A stretch of 64,000 nt of DNA. Source: Panax quinquefolius. Lineage: Eukaryota; Streptophyta; Magnoliopsida; Apiales; Araliaceae. Shown piece after piece: positions 21,749-33,440 of this stretch. The DNA is taken from positions 89,643,043-89,707,042 of the forward strand of contig CM035166.1 of assembly GCA_020205615.1 (NCBI GenBank), given 5' to 3'. Every line of letters begins with the position of its first letter. Positions within the stretch are counted from its first letter, which is position 1. The position numbers and the translations under genes are program-made. The notes beneath the pieces are model-generated. The model had not been told where the DNA came from and did not search any database. It was given only the letters and a program-made list of their open reading frames with translations.

Positions 21749-22857
21749 ATGTCTTCCCACAAAAGACAATGCCCATCCACCTCCATTGCTCGGCCTCAAT
21801 ATGATCATACAAAATTTGTTAGTGAGAGGGCCGCGAAAAGATTCAATTCATCCATCGACAAGAAGAATTTGGTGCTAGGATGTGGATTGAAGCCGGATGC
21901 TAACTTGGATGGTGATATGGCCTTACAAATTTTAGAACGGAATTAGTTTCAGTTAGTTGAACAACCACTTCCAGCGGTGCTCAATATAGTCAATGAAATT
22001 AATGCCAACGCAATTGAACATGTCAATCACATAGTCATGGTTCGGGGAAAACCGGTGGCATTTCATGTCGATGCTATCAACGAGTATTTTGGGTTGGAGG
22101 CACCACATGTGGACCGATATAAAGATGGGTTACCCGATCTAGACGAGTTGATTATCAGATTATGTAAACCGGGAACTCAATGGGTAACTCGAGCCGAAAC
22201 GGATGAAAAGATAAGTTTTCCCCACTCCACCCTTGTCGATATGGTAAAGCTTGGTATGCATTCATATGTGCCCATTTAATGCCCACACGCCACCAAAACG
22301 ATGTAACTAAGAAACAAGCCCGGCTATTATATGGGATTGTTCACCACCATTACTGTGTGAATAACTCCATTGCATTCTTCAATGTCAATGTGGGGGAGTG
22401 TATTCAAGAGTCCATTGACCGGTTGCTACGACGCAGTACTATGGGAGGGTTGCTACATGGTTTCTTAATCACGGATTTATGCCGTAAAGCTATGGTGCAA
22501 TGGCAGCCTTCTGAGCCTGTCTAACAACCGATGACTATAATCGATCATGCTACAATTAAGAAGTACAAGGAATGGGAAGGGGCGAGATAACACCCACGTG
22601 GAGCAGGCTATATTATGATTCGCCAACCCTCACCCCCAGTTGGAGCGGCACCAATGCAAGAGTGATCATCTCGGGGATCAAGGCAGCAAATTTTGTGGTT
22701 GGCCCAACGTCAAGATTTAATGCATCAGTACAATGCCAATGCATTCAACACGCTTGCTGATGCGTTTTCCCGTTGTAATCCTAATGCACATCTGGTGGTC
22801 ATGCCTATTCCTCATGTCCTGGCAACATATCCTCCTTCGGACGACGACGAGCAGTAA
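21749..22857 (+). pseudogene. Athila-type 3' ORF remnant (putative plant transposon protein family)
   Basis: Open pieces at 21749-21943, 21977-22279 and 22279-22524, and an in-frame tail ending at the TAA 22855-22857, read as one protein. It has FVSERAAKRF, VMVRGKPVAFHVDAINEYFG, LCKPGTQWVTRAE and LLHGFLITDLCRKA, ending in an acidic DDDEQ tail. From memory this matches the putative plant transposon protein domain common in Athila-like retrotransposons. Breaks: stop at 21944, frameshift at 22277-22279, stops near 22522 and 22588. The start is the first ATG and may lie further left in the intact ancestor. Confidence 0.6.
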
Positions 22858-23957
22858 CTCGATTTCAGGGAAGTCCTCATACTTTTAATTGATTTATTTT
22901 GTAGTAATGAGGACATTACTTGATTTAAGTTTGGGGGATTATGTTTTATGCCTAGTTAATTAATGAAAATTTTAATAATCATGTTAGTTAGCTTGTTTAG
23001 TTGTTATAATTATTCACATCTATAAAAAAATAAAAAAATAAAAAATAAAAAATAAAATAAAATAAATATTACATGTAGTTAAAGTGCATGAATCCAGTTA
23101 TTAGATGGTAAGAGTTTATTTTTAACCAATGATGAGATTGGAATTAGGGTAGACAAGTTTAGTACTAACTATTAGAGCTTTGATGTGATTTCTTGTAATT
23201 TATTGAGTCTTTTTCTGTTTGAAACTGGTATAATAAGGATAACACAGTAAAAACAACTTGTTGAATGAATGAGTTTAAATTGATACATAAAGGACCTCTA
23301 AAGGATAATGCTAGTTTAAATAATAGAATGACAAGGATGGGCAGTAAAGCCGACGAATTAGGCAAGAACCTAAGTTTGGGGGAAAAGATAAGTAGGGCAT
23401 ATAAGCTTCAGAAAAAGAAAAACAAAGAAAATAAAAGCTAGTTGAGTCTTGTGGTGGGTTGAGGAGAAATACTCCCCATAAACACAGGCGTGAGATGGAG
23501 CGTAAAATGCACTCACCAACCATCTATGTAAAAAAAATGAATAAAATAGGAAATAAGAGCAAAAGGCCCCCGTAGATGAAAAATGAAGCATAAGTTTCCC
23601 ATGTTGACCCTTGATATTTTTAATTGCTTGATTTTAGTTGGATTTAGCTTATTTTTGGATTTCTTGAATTTATATTGTATGATGCCTTCGAAGAGACTTA
23701 TTATGTGTTAACTTTGACTTGATATCAGTTAGCATAGTTGTGGAGCACACAGGCACTATATTAGTGATAACAGTCTAAGATTTGATGATTATTAAGAAAT
23801 TGTTGATTGGCTTTTATAGGAAGTGTTGACATGTTTACTTAATTTTTCTGAGGCTGTATGGATAAACTATGTATTGTCTTAATACTGGATTCCTAGTGTT
23901 AGTCGCATTGCATTGCATTTTGCTTGAGGACAAGTAATGTTCAAGTTTGGGGGAATT
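22858..23957 (+). other. 3' untranslated region of the Athila-like element with repeated PPT-like motifs
   Basis: The motif AAGTTTGGGGGA/G occurs three times (about 22928-22939, 23371-23383 and 23944-23954). The last immediately precedes the LTR and is the likely polypurine tract, with GAGGACAAGTAATGTTCAAG before it. An A-rich (AAAATA)n run lies at 23024-23068. ORFs here are short and unsupported. Confidence 0.6.
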
Positions 23958-25486
23958 TGATGAGTTAGTTTTTAACCTATGATTTATATTTGTTTAGCTT
24001 GTTATACTGTTAGTTTTTGATTACTTTCATGTTACTTTTGATGTGTTTTGTGCTTGTTGTAGGATAAATAGTAAGCTTATCAAGATGCTAGCATTGGAAG
24101 GATTTTCGAGCAATTTTGGCCATTTTGACTCCCTAGCACGGAGCGCGCCGTGATGCCGAGTAAAGTGGTGCGGGGCGCGTTAGTGCGTGGCTTGTTACTA
24201 TTTAAGTAACGTGGGCCGCGCTGTCTATGGGTAAAGCATGGCACAGGGCGCGCCGTTATGGGACCTGATCTGGGCAAGATTAATTATGTGTTGGAAGATG
24301 GGCGTTGTTGGAAGCTATAAAATCATTATGAAATATGATCATAATAGGATTGTGTTATGGTTGTTATTTCATGTTTGTGGGAGTCTTTGACTAATGACTT
24401 GTTTGGTTTGAAAAGGATTTGGATTTCTATTTAACTTTCTATGTGATGAGTTAGAGTTGGGTTAGGATTAGTGGTATGAAGCTGAGGTGAGGCAATTTAT
24501 GCTACTTGTTGGAGAAGAGTGAGAAACATTCAGACATACTTCGAGAACAAGATTGAAAGGCAAGAGCTTGGAGGAACGAAGAAGAAGAGTAATTTCACGA
24601 AGATTTCAGATTTGAAGAGAGAGAAGGATGGTGTATTACTATTCTCCTTTAATTTCAAGTTGTGTAATTGGGTTGATGTTTTCTTTTATTTATTCAGTAT
24701 TTAATTCATTAGTTATGAACTAAATTACGTATTAGGCTTGTAATGGATCTTTAAGTGGAACGATGATTATGTAATCTTGGTTTTTAGTTTAATAAGCTAT
24801 TATTCAGTTTATCTATATTAATTTGAGCTTGAATTTATGAATTGCCTGATCAACAATTTTATGTGGACTTGTATGAATTTGAGAGATGAAATATGAATCT
24901 AAACTTAATTAATATAGCACGTGTTCTTGAATTTTGTGAATGAACAGAATCTTGATGAATGTTAGGGTAGAGATATGCTTGACATCGCATGTAATCATAT
25001 AAAGAACTTGAACTTAAACCTTCTTTAATTGTAATTCACAAAGAGATATAGTGAGTTAGTTGATTAAGGTGTTTAACACAATTCTATCTTAATTGTGGAT
25101 TTGGGTTAATACGGTATTAGTACATCGAGAGGTAGCTAGTGCTACATACATGTTCTTGATTAATAAACTGTGATAGTGGATTAAACTGGGATAAGGTATA
25201 CTAATTAGAGTGATGCTTAGAGTGAAGTTGTAAGCCTAATTCTCCAGTATTTGTTTGAGAATTCAGTTTTTAGGGTTTATTGATTTTTCTTTGGTTTTAA
25301 TATCTTTATTATTTTTACTATAAACTGGAATTTAATTTGTTTAATAAAATTAGGATTAATAGGAAATTGGTAATTGTGAAATTAATGTCTTGCTAAGTCT
25401 TTGAGGGAACGATACTCTACTTACTATTATATTACTTGTTGACCATGTATACTTGCATGTTGTGCGTAATTAGATTTTACCCAACA
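23958..25486 (+). mobile_element. 3' LTR of the Athila-like element (1,529 bp)
   Basis: It starts TGATGAGTTAG directly after the polypurine tract and ends ...GATTTTACCCAACA, beyond which Tekay LTR sequence begins. A GC-rich patch with repeated GGCGCGCCGT-type words (24130-24260) stands out in the AT-rich LTR. No 5' LTR of this element is in the window, so it is a 3' fragment. The exact right end is inferred from the CA terminus and the change of sequence family. Confidence 0.65.
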
Positions 25487-26347
25487 ACTATTCACTCGGG
25501 TACTATTCACCTGAGTACTATTCATGACAAAAATTGATTTCTTTTCTATCCGAATTATTTTTACATGAATATTATTCTTGAATTTTACTTCACAAAGCAG
25601 TTATCATGTTGACAATTTGGACATTCTTAAACTCTGGATAAATTGAATTATAAAACTTTAATATTTATCCTTGATCTCGTTTGATTGAATTCTTATATCA
25701 TCATTGTCATCATCCTCATGCTTATATTGTGATGAAAGTCATCTTTGTCTCGTAGTGCATAGATGGACTGTTTATTGGTAGGATTATGACCAAGAATTAT
25801 GTATAAGTATAATCATGACTTGTAATGTTACAAATGACGTGGTAAAAGTCCTCATTGGCCCGTAGTGCATTGATGGACAGTTGTTGGCGTGATCATGACC
25901 ATTTGTGATAATAACGAATATTCTTGGCCTGTAGTGCATGGATAATTCATGGATGTGATACTAATGAATATCATTGGCCCGTAGTGCATGGATAATTCAA
26001 TGATGTGGATTATTTATTGAGTTGTGTTACAACGATAAAATATTGATGATGAACTTTCTATGATATAGCTGGGACTATATCATAGAATATAGTTGGGACT
26101 AGTCGGGGAACGGAGTGATGGTCCGAGATGGTGGCTATAGTAGTCCTCACTATTCTATGAAATAGTGTGATAATAATTGTAATGAGGACTCCATTTGAGT
26201 TTGGATATTGTCTACGAGAAAATATCCGTGTTAAAACTCTCAGTTACGTTTTTGTCGTATTGTATAAATGAAGTTTGTATTTGAATTTTGTACCATGTAT
26301 TTGGCGACTCAGAATGGGTTGTGTATACCTATTTTGGGGGTGTCACA
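25487..26347 (+). mobile_element. Partial 5' LTR of B1
   Basis: It corresponds to the 3' part of Tekay LTRs, from the ACTATTCACYYGGGT minisatellite to the end ...TTTTGGGGGTGTCACA, just before the PBS. The first 1.4 kb or more is missing where Athila-like sequence begins. It contains CCCGTAGTGCATAGATGGAC repeats spaced roughly 100 bp apart. Confidence 0.85.
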
Positions 26348-26349
26348 GT

Positions 26350-26361
26350 TGGTATCAAAGC
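26350..26361 (+). promoter_or_regulatory. Primer binding site of B1 (iMet type)
   Basis: TGGTATCAAAGC differs at one position from the tRNA-iMet complement TGGTATCAGAGC and starts two bases after the LTR end. Confidence 0.9.
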
Positions 26362-26533
26362 TTAGGGATATGATCATGGCTGAGATTTGAGGCTAGAACT
26401 AGGAGGGGAGAGACGGCTAAATTCTTCGCTAGTATGACTTACCTAAGCTTATTTGTTATTTAATTGGTCGGTCAGAATATAGGGATAATATGTGGCATGT
26501 CAATTAACCCTTGTTTTGTGGTAGTGTTTGAAA

Positions 26534-27621
26534 ATGGCATCTGAAAATGTTGAGATAAGCAACGAAGCATATGAGACCATTGAGTCACCAACGATCAATA
26601 ACCAGGATAATATGCCTCAGGAAGGCAATAATCCTTATGTAAAAAATAACACCGACCAAATGATGAATGACGTGGTATTTAGGAGCTTTCTGTAATTCAT
26701 TCAACATCAGGCGAGAGAGACTCATGTTAAAAATGCAGGTGGAAACACTGGCAACTCTCGGATGGTGACCGCTAAGCAATTCAAGGAGTTGGGACCACCA
26801 GAGTTTTTGGGAAAGCAAGAACCACTTAAGGCAGAGACAGGGATTAAGCAGATCACCAAGATATTTGATGTCTTGGGATGCTCCGAGGATCAAAAGGTTC
26901 CCTTTGCCACCTTCATGTTACGAGGAGAGGAAGATCATTGGTGGGAATATGTAAACGTACTCAGCCTGCCGCACTGAAGATGTCTTGGGAGAAGTTCCAA
27001 GAATTATTTAACAACAAGTACTTTCCTGAAAGTATTCGTCACATAAAGGAAGTAGAATTCATCAAGCTGGAGCAAAACAATATGACCGTATCGCAGTACG
27101 AGACTAAGTTTGCTGAGTTATCCCGGTTTGCATCACATTTGGTAGAATATGAGGAGCTTATGACGCGAATGTTTCTGCGAGATCTGAAACCCGAAATACG
27201 TCAATACCTTATTTCTCACAAACTTTGTTTGTATTCAGATGTTGTGAATAAGGCTCAGTTATTGGAACGCGATAATGAGTCAACCCAACCAAGAGATAGC
27301 AGCTGGTAAAACAATAATACCAGTGGTAGCAGTCATCGAAGCGGTGACAACAAACGTGGAGGAAATCAACATGCCAAAAATGGTAACCACTTCAGTGGTA
27401 ATCCTGGCCAAGATAATAGAAGTGGAAATTTTAAGAAGAGAAGGTTCAATAATGATGGAAAGACAGCAGTACCAGCACCCATTTTCAAGGAAGGAGAATG
27501 ACCATCGGCCGTATGCTACAAATGTAGAGGGGAAGAACACATCAGTCCAAACTGTACGCAGCAACCCAAAGCGTGTTATAATTGCAGAAGAGAAGGTCAC
27601 CTAGATCAATTTTGTCGTGTA
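26534..27621 (+). pseudogene. gag of B1 (capsid and two zinc knuckles), broken
   Basis: The ATG at 26534 (MASENVEIS) matches the gag starts of B2 (MTSHNVENS) and B3 (MTSENVENS). A TAA at 26693-26695 ends the frame after 53 codons. Capsid sequence resumes with KQFKELGPPEFLG and loses one base near 26952. The frame ORF 26878-27309 continues with MSWEKFQELFNNKYFPESI. Two CCHC zinc knuckles, at 27514-27555 and 27574-27615, are intact and in frame with the protease. Gag would coat the genomic RNA. Confidence 0.88.
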
Positions 27622-28386
27622 GTGAAGACACGTTTAGCTGGGATGGAGACACCAAAGGCCGTCGTAGACAAGTCAAAGACAGTAGTTAAAGGGAGAGCTT
27701 TTGTCGTGTCCTCACAAAAAGCGAGGAACCCGAATGAAGTTATCACGGGTAAGTTAATCATAAACTCTTGTGAAGTCTATACCTTATTTGAAACAGGTTC
27801 TACCCATTCTTTTATTTCACCTACTTGCGCTCAACATTTAAATTTGACTCCAAATAAATTAGACTTTGACTTATCTGTTGAAACTTCGTTGGGAGAAACC
27901 TTCATTACATCCACTGTTTATAAAGTCTTTTTTATTCAAATTGGCACCCTCACATTACCTATCGACCTTATCTCTTTGAAAATACTTGCATTTGATGTGA
28001 TTTTAGGGATTGATTGGTTAACTATTTATCATGCAAAAATTGATTATTTTCGTAAGGTTGTTAGCTTTCATATTCCTAACCAACCTATTATGCGAATTCA
28101 AGCAACCAAACCACTAAAGTCAATCACTGTCATATCAAGCCATAAAGCCATTTGTTTATTGAAAAATGGATGTCAAGCTTTCTTAGCCCATGTCACATAT
28201 TTAAACAAAAGTACGTCAGATTTGAATGATATTTCTATTGTTAATAAATATCCTAACGTAGTCCCTGAAGAACTTCATGGCCTAACCCAGAGCGTGAAAT
28301 CAAGTTTTGTATTGATCTTGAACTCGGTACAAAACCCATTTCCAAAGCCCCATATCGAATGGCTCTTATTGAACTTCAGGAGTTAA
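27622..28386 (+). pseudogene. Protease of B1 with altered catalytic residue
   Basis: A 254-codon open frame contains the retropepsin region. The active site reads LFETGSTHSFIS, whereas B2 and B3 have LFDTGSTH, so the catalytic Asp codon (27790-27792) is now GAA. The LAFDVILGIDWL flap/core motif is present. A one-base loss near 28284 moves the end of the frame off the RT frame, which starts in the overlapping ORF at 28359. Confidence 0.88.
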
Positions 28387-29768
28387 AAACCCAACTGCAG
28401 GAGTTGTTAGACATCGATTTCATTCGTCCTCGTACGTCTCCTTGGGGTGCTCAAGTTCTATTCGTTAAGAAGAAAGATGGGAGTATGCGACTTTGCATTG
28501 ACTATCGGGAGTTGAATCATGTCACCATCAAAAATAGGTACCCATTTCCTCGTATTGATGACCTATTTGACCAGTTGCAAGGTGCCAAATTCTTTTTAAA
28601 GATCGATCTTTGTTCTAGATATCATTAGTTCAAGATTAAAACTGGTGACATTCCAAAGACTGTTTTCAGAACTCGGTACATGCATTACGAATTTCTAGTC
28701 ATGTCTTTTGGATTGACTAATGCTCATGCTGCCTTCATGGATATGATGAACCGAGTATTCAAGGAATATTTGGATCATTTTGTGGTCGTCTTTATTGATG
28801 ACATCCTCATGTACTCCAAAAGTCGTGAAGATCCTAAGCAACACTTGAGGCTGATACTCCAAAAGCTTTGTGAAAACAAGCTATATGCCAAGTTAAAGAA
28901 ATGTGAGTTCTGACTTGGAGAAGTAGCATTCCTTGGGCACACGATATCAAATCACGGAATATCTGTTGACCCAGTGAAGATTGAAGCAATACAAAGCTGG
29001 GAACAACCTAAGTAAGTAATCGAAGTACGTAGCTTTCTGGGCTTAGCTAGTTATTATCGGAGATTCATGGAAAGATTTTCTCAAATCGCTACTCCATTAA
29101 ATCAGCTGACTTGAAAATATACAAAATTTGGTTGGAGCGAGGAATGTGAGAAGAGTTTTCAATAATTCAAGATGAGACTCATTTCAGCACCTGTTCTTAC
29201 AATACCATCTGGTTCGGAGGGATTTGCCATATACAGCGATGCTTCAGGCAAAGGTTTAGGACGTGTTCTCATGCAACATGGGAAAGTCATAGCCTATGCC
29301 TCACGACAACTCAAAGAATATGAGAGAAATTATCCTACTCAAGATCTAGAGTTGGCATCAGTCGTTTTTGCAGTTAAAATCTGGAGGCATTATCTGTATG
29401 GGGAGAAAATGGAGATCTATACAAATCATAAAAGCCTCAAATATTTCTTCACCCAAAAGGAGCTCAACATGCGGCAACGACGTTGGCTCGAGCTGTTGAA
29501 AGATTATGATCATACCATTCAATACCATCCTGGAAAAGCGAACGTGGTAGCTAACGCGTTGAGTAGAAGATCATATGCGGGTACGAGTGTGATATTGCCA
29601 ACGCAAATGCCCATTTTATATGACTTACGAAGGATGGAGATAGAGTTAAAGACTCCAGGGACCCACGTAATGATGTTAAATATACGAGTAGAACTGACTT
29701 TAATCTATAAAGTTAAAGCTGCTCAAGCTACAGACATGGAGCTGATGCGTATGAAGAAGAAAGTGTAA
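28359..29768 (+). pseudogene. Reverse transcriptase and RNase H of B1 with in-frame stops
   Basis: RT motifs in order: [42 protein letters not shown] and the catalytic [14 protein letters not shown] (FIDD at 28791-28802). RNase H follows: [13 protein letters not shown]...[14 protein letters not shown]...[19 protein letters not shown]. In-frame stops: TAG 28626-28628 (Gln in B2/B3), TGA 28911-28913 (Trp in B3), TAA 29013-29015, TGA 29112-29114 and TAA 29163-29165. The stops at 29013 and 29112 recur in B2. Confidence 0.9.
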
Positions 29769-32364
29769 GAAGGTGTTATTCCAGAAGCAAGAATCGATGA
29801 AGAAGGAATACTTCGAGTCAACTCCAAACTTTGTGTTCCTAACGACTCTGAATTGAATTATAAAATCATGATAGAGGCGCATAACACACCGTTTGCAATC
29901 CATATCCTGGGAGTATCAAAATGTATCGTGATCTTTGACATACATTTTGGTGGAGCAATATGAAAAGAGAGATATATAGCAGAGTTTATCTCAAGGTGTC
30001 TAACTTGTCAGCGTGTTATGGCGGAACATCAAGTACCAAAAGGTCCATTGCAACCACTTGAAATTCCAGAATGGAAGTGGGAGCACATCACCATGGATTT
30101 CGTTACTATTCTTCCCAAGGTTTCTCAAGGCATAGATGCAATTTTGGTCATTGTTTATAGATTAACCAAGTCTGCTCATTTCTTACCTATGCGAGAAGCT
30201 TATTCACTTGAACGTCTTGCTCGTATATACATAAATGAGATTGTAAGACTGCATGGTATGCCAGCATCCATAGTTTCTGATCGAGACCCAAGATTCACTT
30301 CATAATTTTGGGTTAGTTTGCAGAAAGCTATAGGCACGAATTTACGATTCAGTTCGGCATATCATCCTTAGACGAACGGGCAGTCGGATAGGACTATTCA
30401 AACTCTTAAAGATCTATTAAGACTCTGTGTCCTAGACTTTAAAGGAAGTTGGGACAAGTACTTGCCATTGGTGGAATTCTCCTACAACAACAGTTATCAA
30501 GCAAGTATAGGTATGGCTCCATTCGAGGTGTTGTATGGACGAATGTGTTGTTCTCCAGTATGCTGGGACGAGATGAGTGAAGCAACGTTGTTGGGACCAG
30601 AAATGGTATGCATGACTACGGAAAAGATTCAAATGATCCGGTAACGTATACGATACTCACAAGATCGACAAAAGAGTTATGTTGATCTTCATCGAAGGGA
30701 CGTGGAATTCAATATTGGAGATCATGTTGTTAGAGTTTATGCCCTAGAGGCCAATTATTTGATATAATTGCTTAACATTTTGATATTATATTTGATTGAA
30801 TAAATGAATGATTTTATTATGGTTTTATTTACTGCGTTATATAAATGTTAACATAATAAAACTCCTTAGAATAGTGATACAATTTATATAGTTTCAAGTA
30901 TGTGACTTGAACATGAGATTATATAATTACAATTAGTCTCATTACTCTTAAATGTCCCTAGTCGAGTATCATTGTTGATAGGACAACAATGATGCATTGA
31001 GACTAGTATGTGGATTGACTGATGACCAAATCTCATTGGTCATAAATATATGAGATATTAAGACAATGCATAGGTATGTGTTAGAGAACGATGTACTGGA
31101 CAGACCCACCATGAGAGTTCTATATGGAGCATCGAAGTGTCATTAGCGATTCTCATAGTGACAACGATGTAATGGTCCTTCGACCTGAAATCACTATATT
31201 ACTACACGAGAATTTATGTACTTTGATATCATCAAAGGTCACCTTTAATAGGGTGGACTATAAAGGTGATTATTGGGTACATCATGAATCGTGTGAGAAA
31301 TATGAGTGATCTAGATGGAATTTAACCCTCCTATATATTAGGGGTGATATCCATAGGCCTCTTGATTGGGTAGGACTATGAAATACATGGTCATGCTCAA
31401 ATAGTGATTTGTTTCATATAGTCTACTCATTGATCAAGAAAACTCAGATTAAATTATGAAGAGTATGACATATTCCATTACTCGAGTTTAATCTAGGATG
31501 TCAAGGTTAAAAGGATTAAATTGCATTGAAACATTGGTCATGAAAAGGTTGAATCGAATCATCGATCTTATTATTACTTGGGTAGCAGTGATGCATTACT
31601 AGATGCCACTCACTGTTTATGATTTTATAATATGATTTTAAAATTATTGTCAACGTAATAATAACATATAGGGTCACACACATAGAACGTAATTAAAAGG
31701 GAATTAATTTAAATTATAAAGATTTAAATATGTCAATATGATTGATAATATTTAAATTACGAATTAAAATTAATAGGATAATTTATATATAGATATATTA
31801 ATTAAGTAAGACTTAATTAAGATATATATATAAATAATTTCAGATTTTAAAAGGGTTTTGGATTAATCCTTTTTAATCGCTATCTATATGATATGTAGCA
31901 GCTATTTTAGGGTTTCCGCTGCATTTTATGTGCCGAAACCCAACACATGTATTATTATGTGTTGCTCCATGGAAAGAGGTTACGAGATTTAGAAAGAGAG
32001 GAAAGCTCAACCCTCGATTCATTGGTCCATTTAAAATCCTCGATCGAGTAGGAACTGTGGCCTACAGACTCGCTTTATCGCCAAGTATGTCTCGTGTTCA
32101 TAACGTTTTCCACATATCCATGCTACGTAAATATGTGAAAGACCCGAACCACATTATTGAGTTATAACCAGACGAGATAGCATAAGATTTAACGTATGAA
32201 GGAACATATTATACGCTCAAAGGTTATACCTCAAGTCAAAGTTTTATGGAAAAACCACGATATTGAGGAAATGACCTAGGAGCTAAATTCTGATATGAAA
32301 ACAAGGTATTTTCACCTCTTCGACATACCAGGTACGTACACCAATTTTGAGGAAGAAATTTTAT
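29769..32364 (+). pseudogene. Integrase and chromodomain of B1, split by a Copia solo LTR
   Basis: The zinc-finger region (29800-30010) is frameshifted. The catalytic core has HITMDFVTILPKVSQGIDAI and SIVSDRDPRFTS followed by a stop (30303). Sequence to 30722 carries [20 protein letters not shown]. After the insertion (30728-31945) and duplicated CATGT, the C-terminal part resumes at 31951 with RKRGKLNPRFIGPFKILDRV and a degraded chromodomain ending at TAA about 32362. In this family the chromodomain is thought to direct insertion to H3K9-methylated chromatin. Confidence 0.87.
30728..31945 (+). mobile_element. Copia-type solo LTR inside B1 integrase (1,218 bp, TSD CATGT)
   Basis: It starts TGTTAGAGTTTATGCCC and ends ...GCCGAAACCCAACA, with TGTT/AACA inverted ends. 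CATGT at 30723-30727 is repeated at 31946-31950. Removing LTR plus one CATGT restores the integrase sequence seen in B3. No internal region remains, so this is a solo LTR from LTR-LTR recombination. Strand assumes the TGTTAGAG end is the 5' end. Confidence 0.92.
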
Positions 32365-32377
32365 AAGAAGGGGAGGT
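32365..32377 (+). promoter_or_regulatory. Polypurine tract of B1
   Basis: AAGAAGGGGAGGT lies directly before the 3' LTR start TGTAAGAACCC. The same tract is found in B2 (39786-39798) and, mutated, in B3 (52905-52917). Confidence 0.85.
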
Positions 32378-33137
32378 TGTAAGAACCCAACTTTTATGAA
32401 TAAGATTAATTTTCTCTAAATACCATTTTGAGTAATACGGTGTGGATTTGATATAATGTTATGCTTACTTTTTGGAAAGTAAGCATGTTGCCATAAAATA
32501 TTCGTTTGGTCGGGAAATATTCGTTTTATCAAGGAATATTCGTACGATAACACAATCATTGGTGGACCCCACAACGGAATTACTGTCGGAGTTAGAAAAC
32601 GACAAAATAACTTTTTATAAAAATAACGGCAAAATGTTTACCATTAACTGTTAAAATACCCGGTGATAAAAGTACAGTAATATGCGTGGTTGCATAGTAG
32701 CCCGTGTATTGCACAGTATTTCTGATTATTGATTCTTATGTATTCAATAATTGCCACAGTAATTGTTGCACAATATCTCATATTATTGATTCAATTATTG
32801 TCACAGTATCATATGCACAATATTTTATATTATTAAATCAATAATTGACATGACACAATTATTCATATTATTAGTTAGCATTATTGGCAGTGTCTAGAAA
32901 ATTCTGTCGAGGAAAAGAGTTAGTTTATCTAATTGCGCGCCAATAAGGATAAATCCTTATCAGAAAGCTCTCTCTTTCCTGAGAATGATCTAGTTGTTAA
33001 TATTGTGAGCTTATAATATAAATTGTGAATATTTATTATGTGGTGGATATTGGTTCAATTTTGATATAAATGAAGGAATTTGTTGAAAGTTTGGCAATTA
33101 TCTTCTCCGATAAAATATTCATCCAAATATATTATTA

Positions 33138-33143
<6 letters not shown>

Positions 33144-33191
<48 letters not shown>
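33144..33191. repeat. TA microsatellite in B1 3' LTR
   Basis: About 24 TA units, at the place where other copies of the LTR have shorter or different AT repeats. Confidence 0.9.
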
Positions 33192-33194
<3 letters not shown>

Positions 33195-33428
33195 GTGATT
33201 AAAAAGGAGTGAGCAAATTCTATTCGAATGCATTATTCAAAAGTAGTATACCTTTGTTTTTTTTTCTAAATTGGTGGGCGAAGAATTCACTGTAAAGCAT
33301 TCATTTTCCATATTATGTGGGCCTCACCCATAAGCATGTGCAGACAAAGAATGAAAAATGAGGAGTTAGGCATAAAAGTTGGCAAAGTTAGGCTTGCATG
33401 TTTATTTGATTTTTCCTCCGAGGATTCA

Positions 33429-33440
33429 CTATAAATAAGG
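33429..33440 (+). promoter_or_regulatory. TATA box of B1 3' LTR
   Basis: CTATAAATAAGG occupies the place where other Tekay LTRs in the window have CCTATAAATAG (41669, 38754, 48933). Confidence 0.65.

Noticed and set aside
27280..27600. 106-codon ORF antisense to B1 gag
   Set aside because: It shadows the gag C-terminal region on the other strand; no independent motif.
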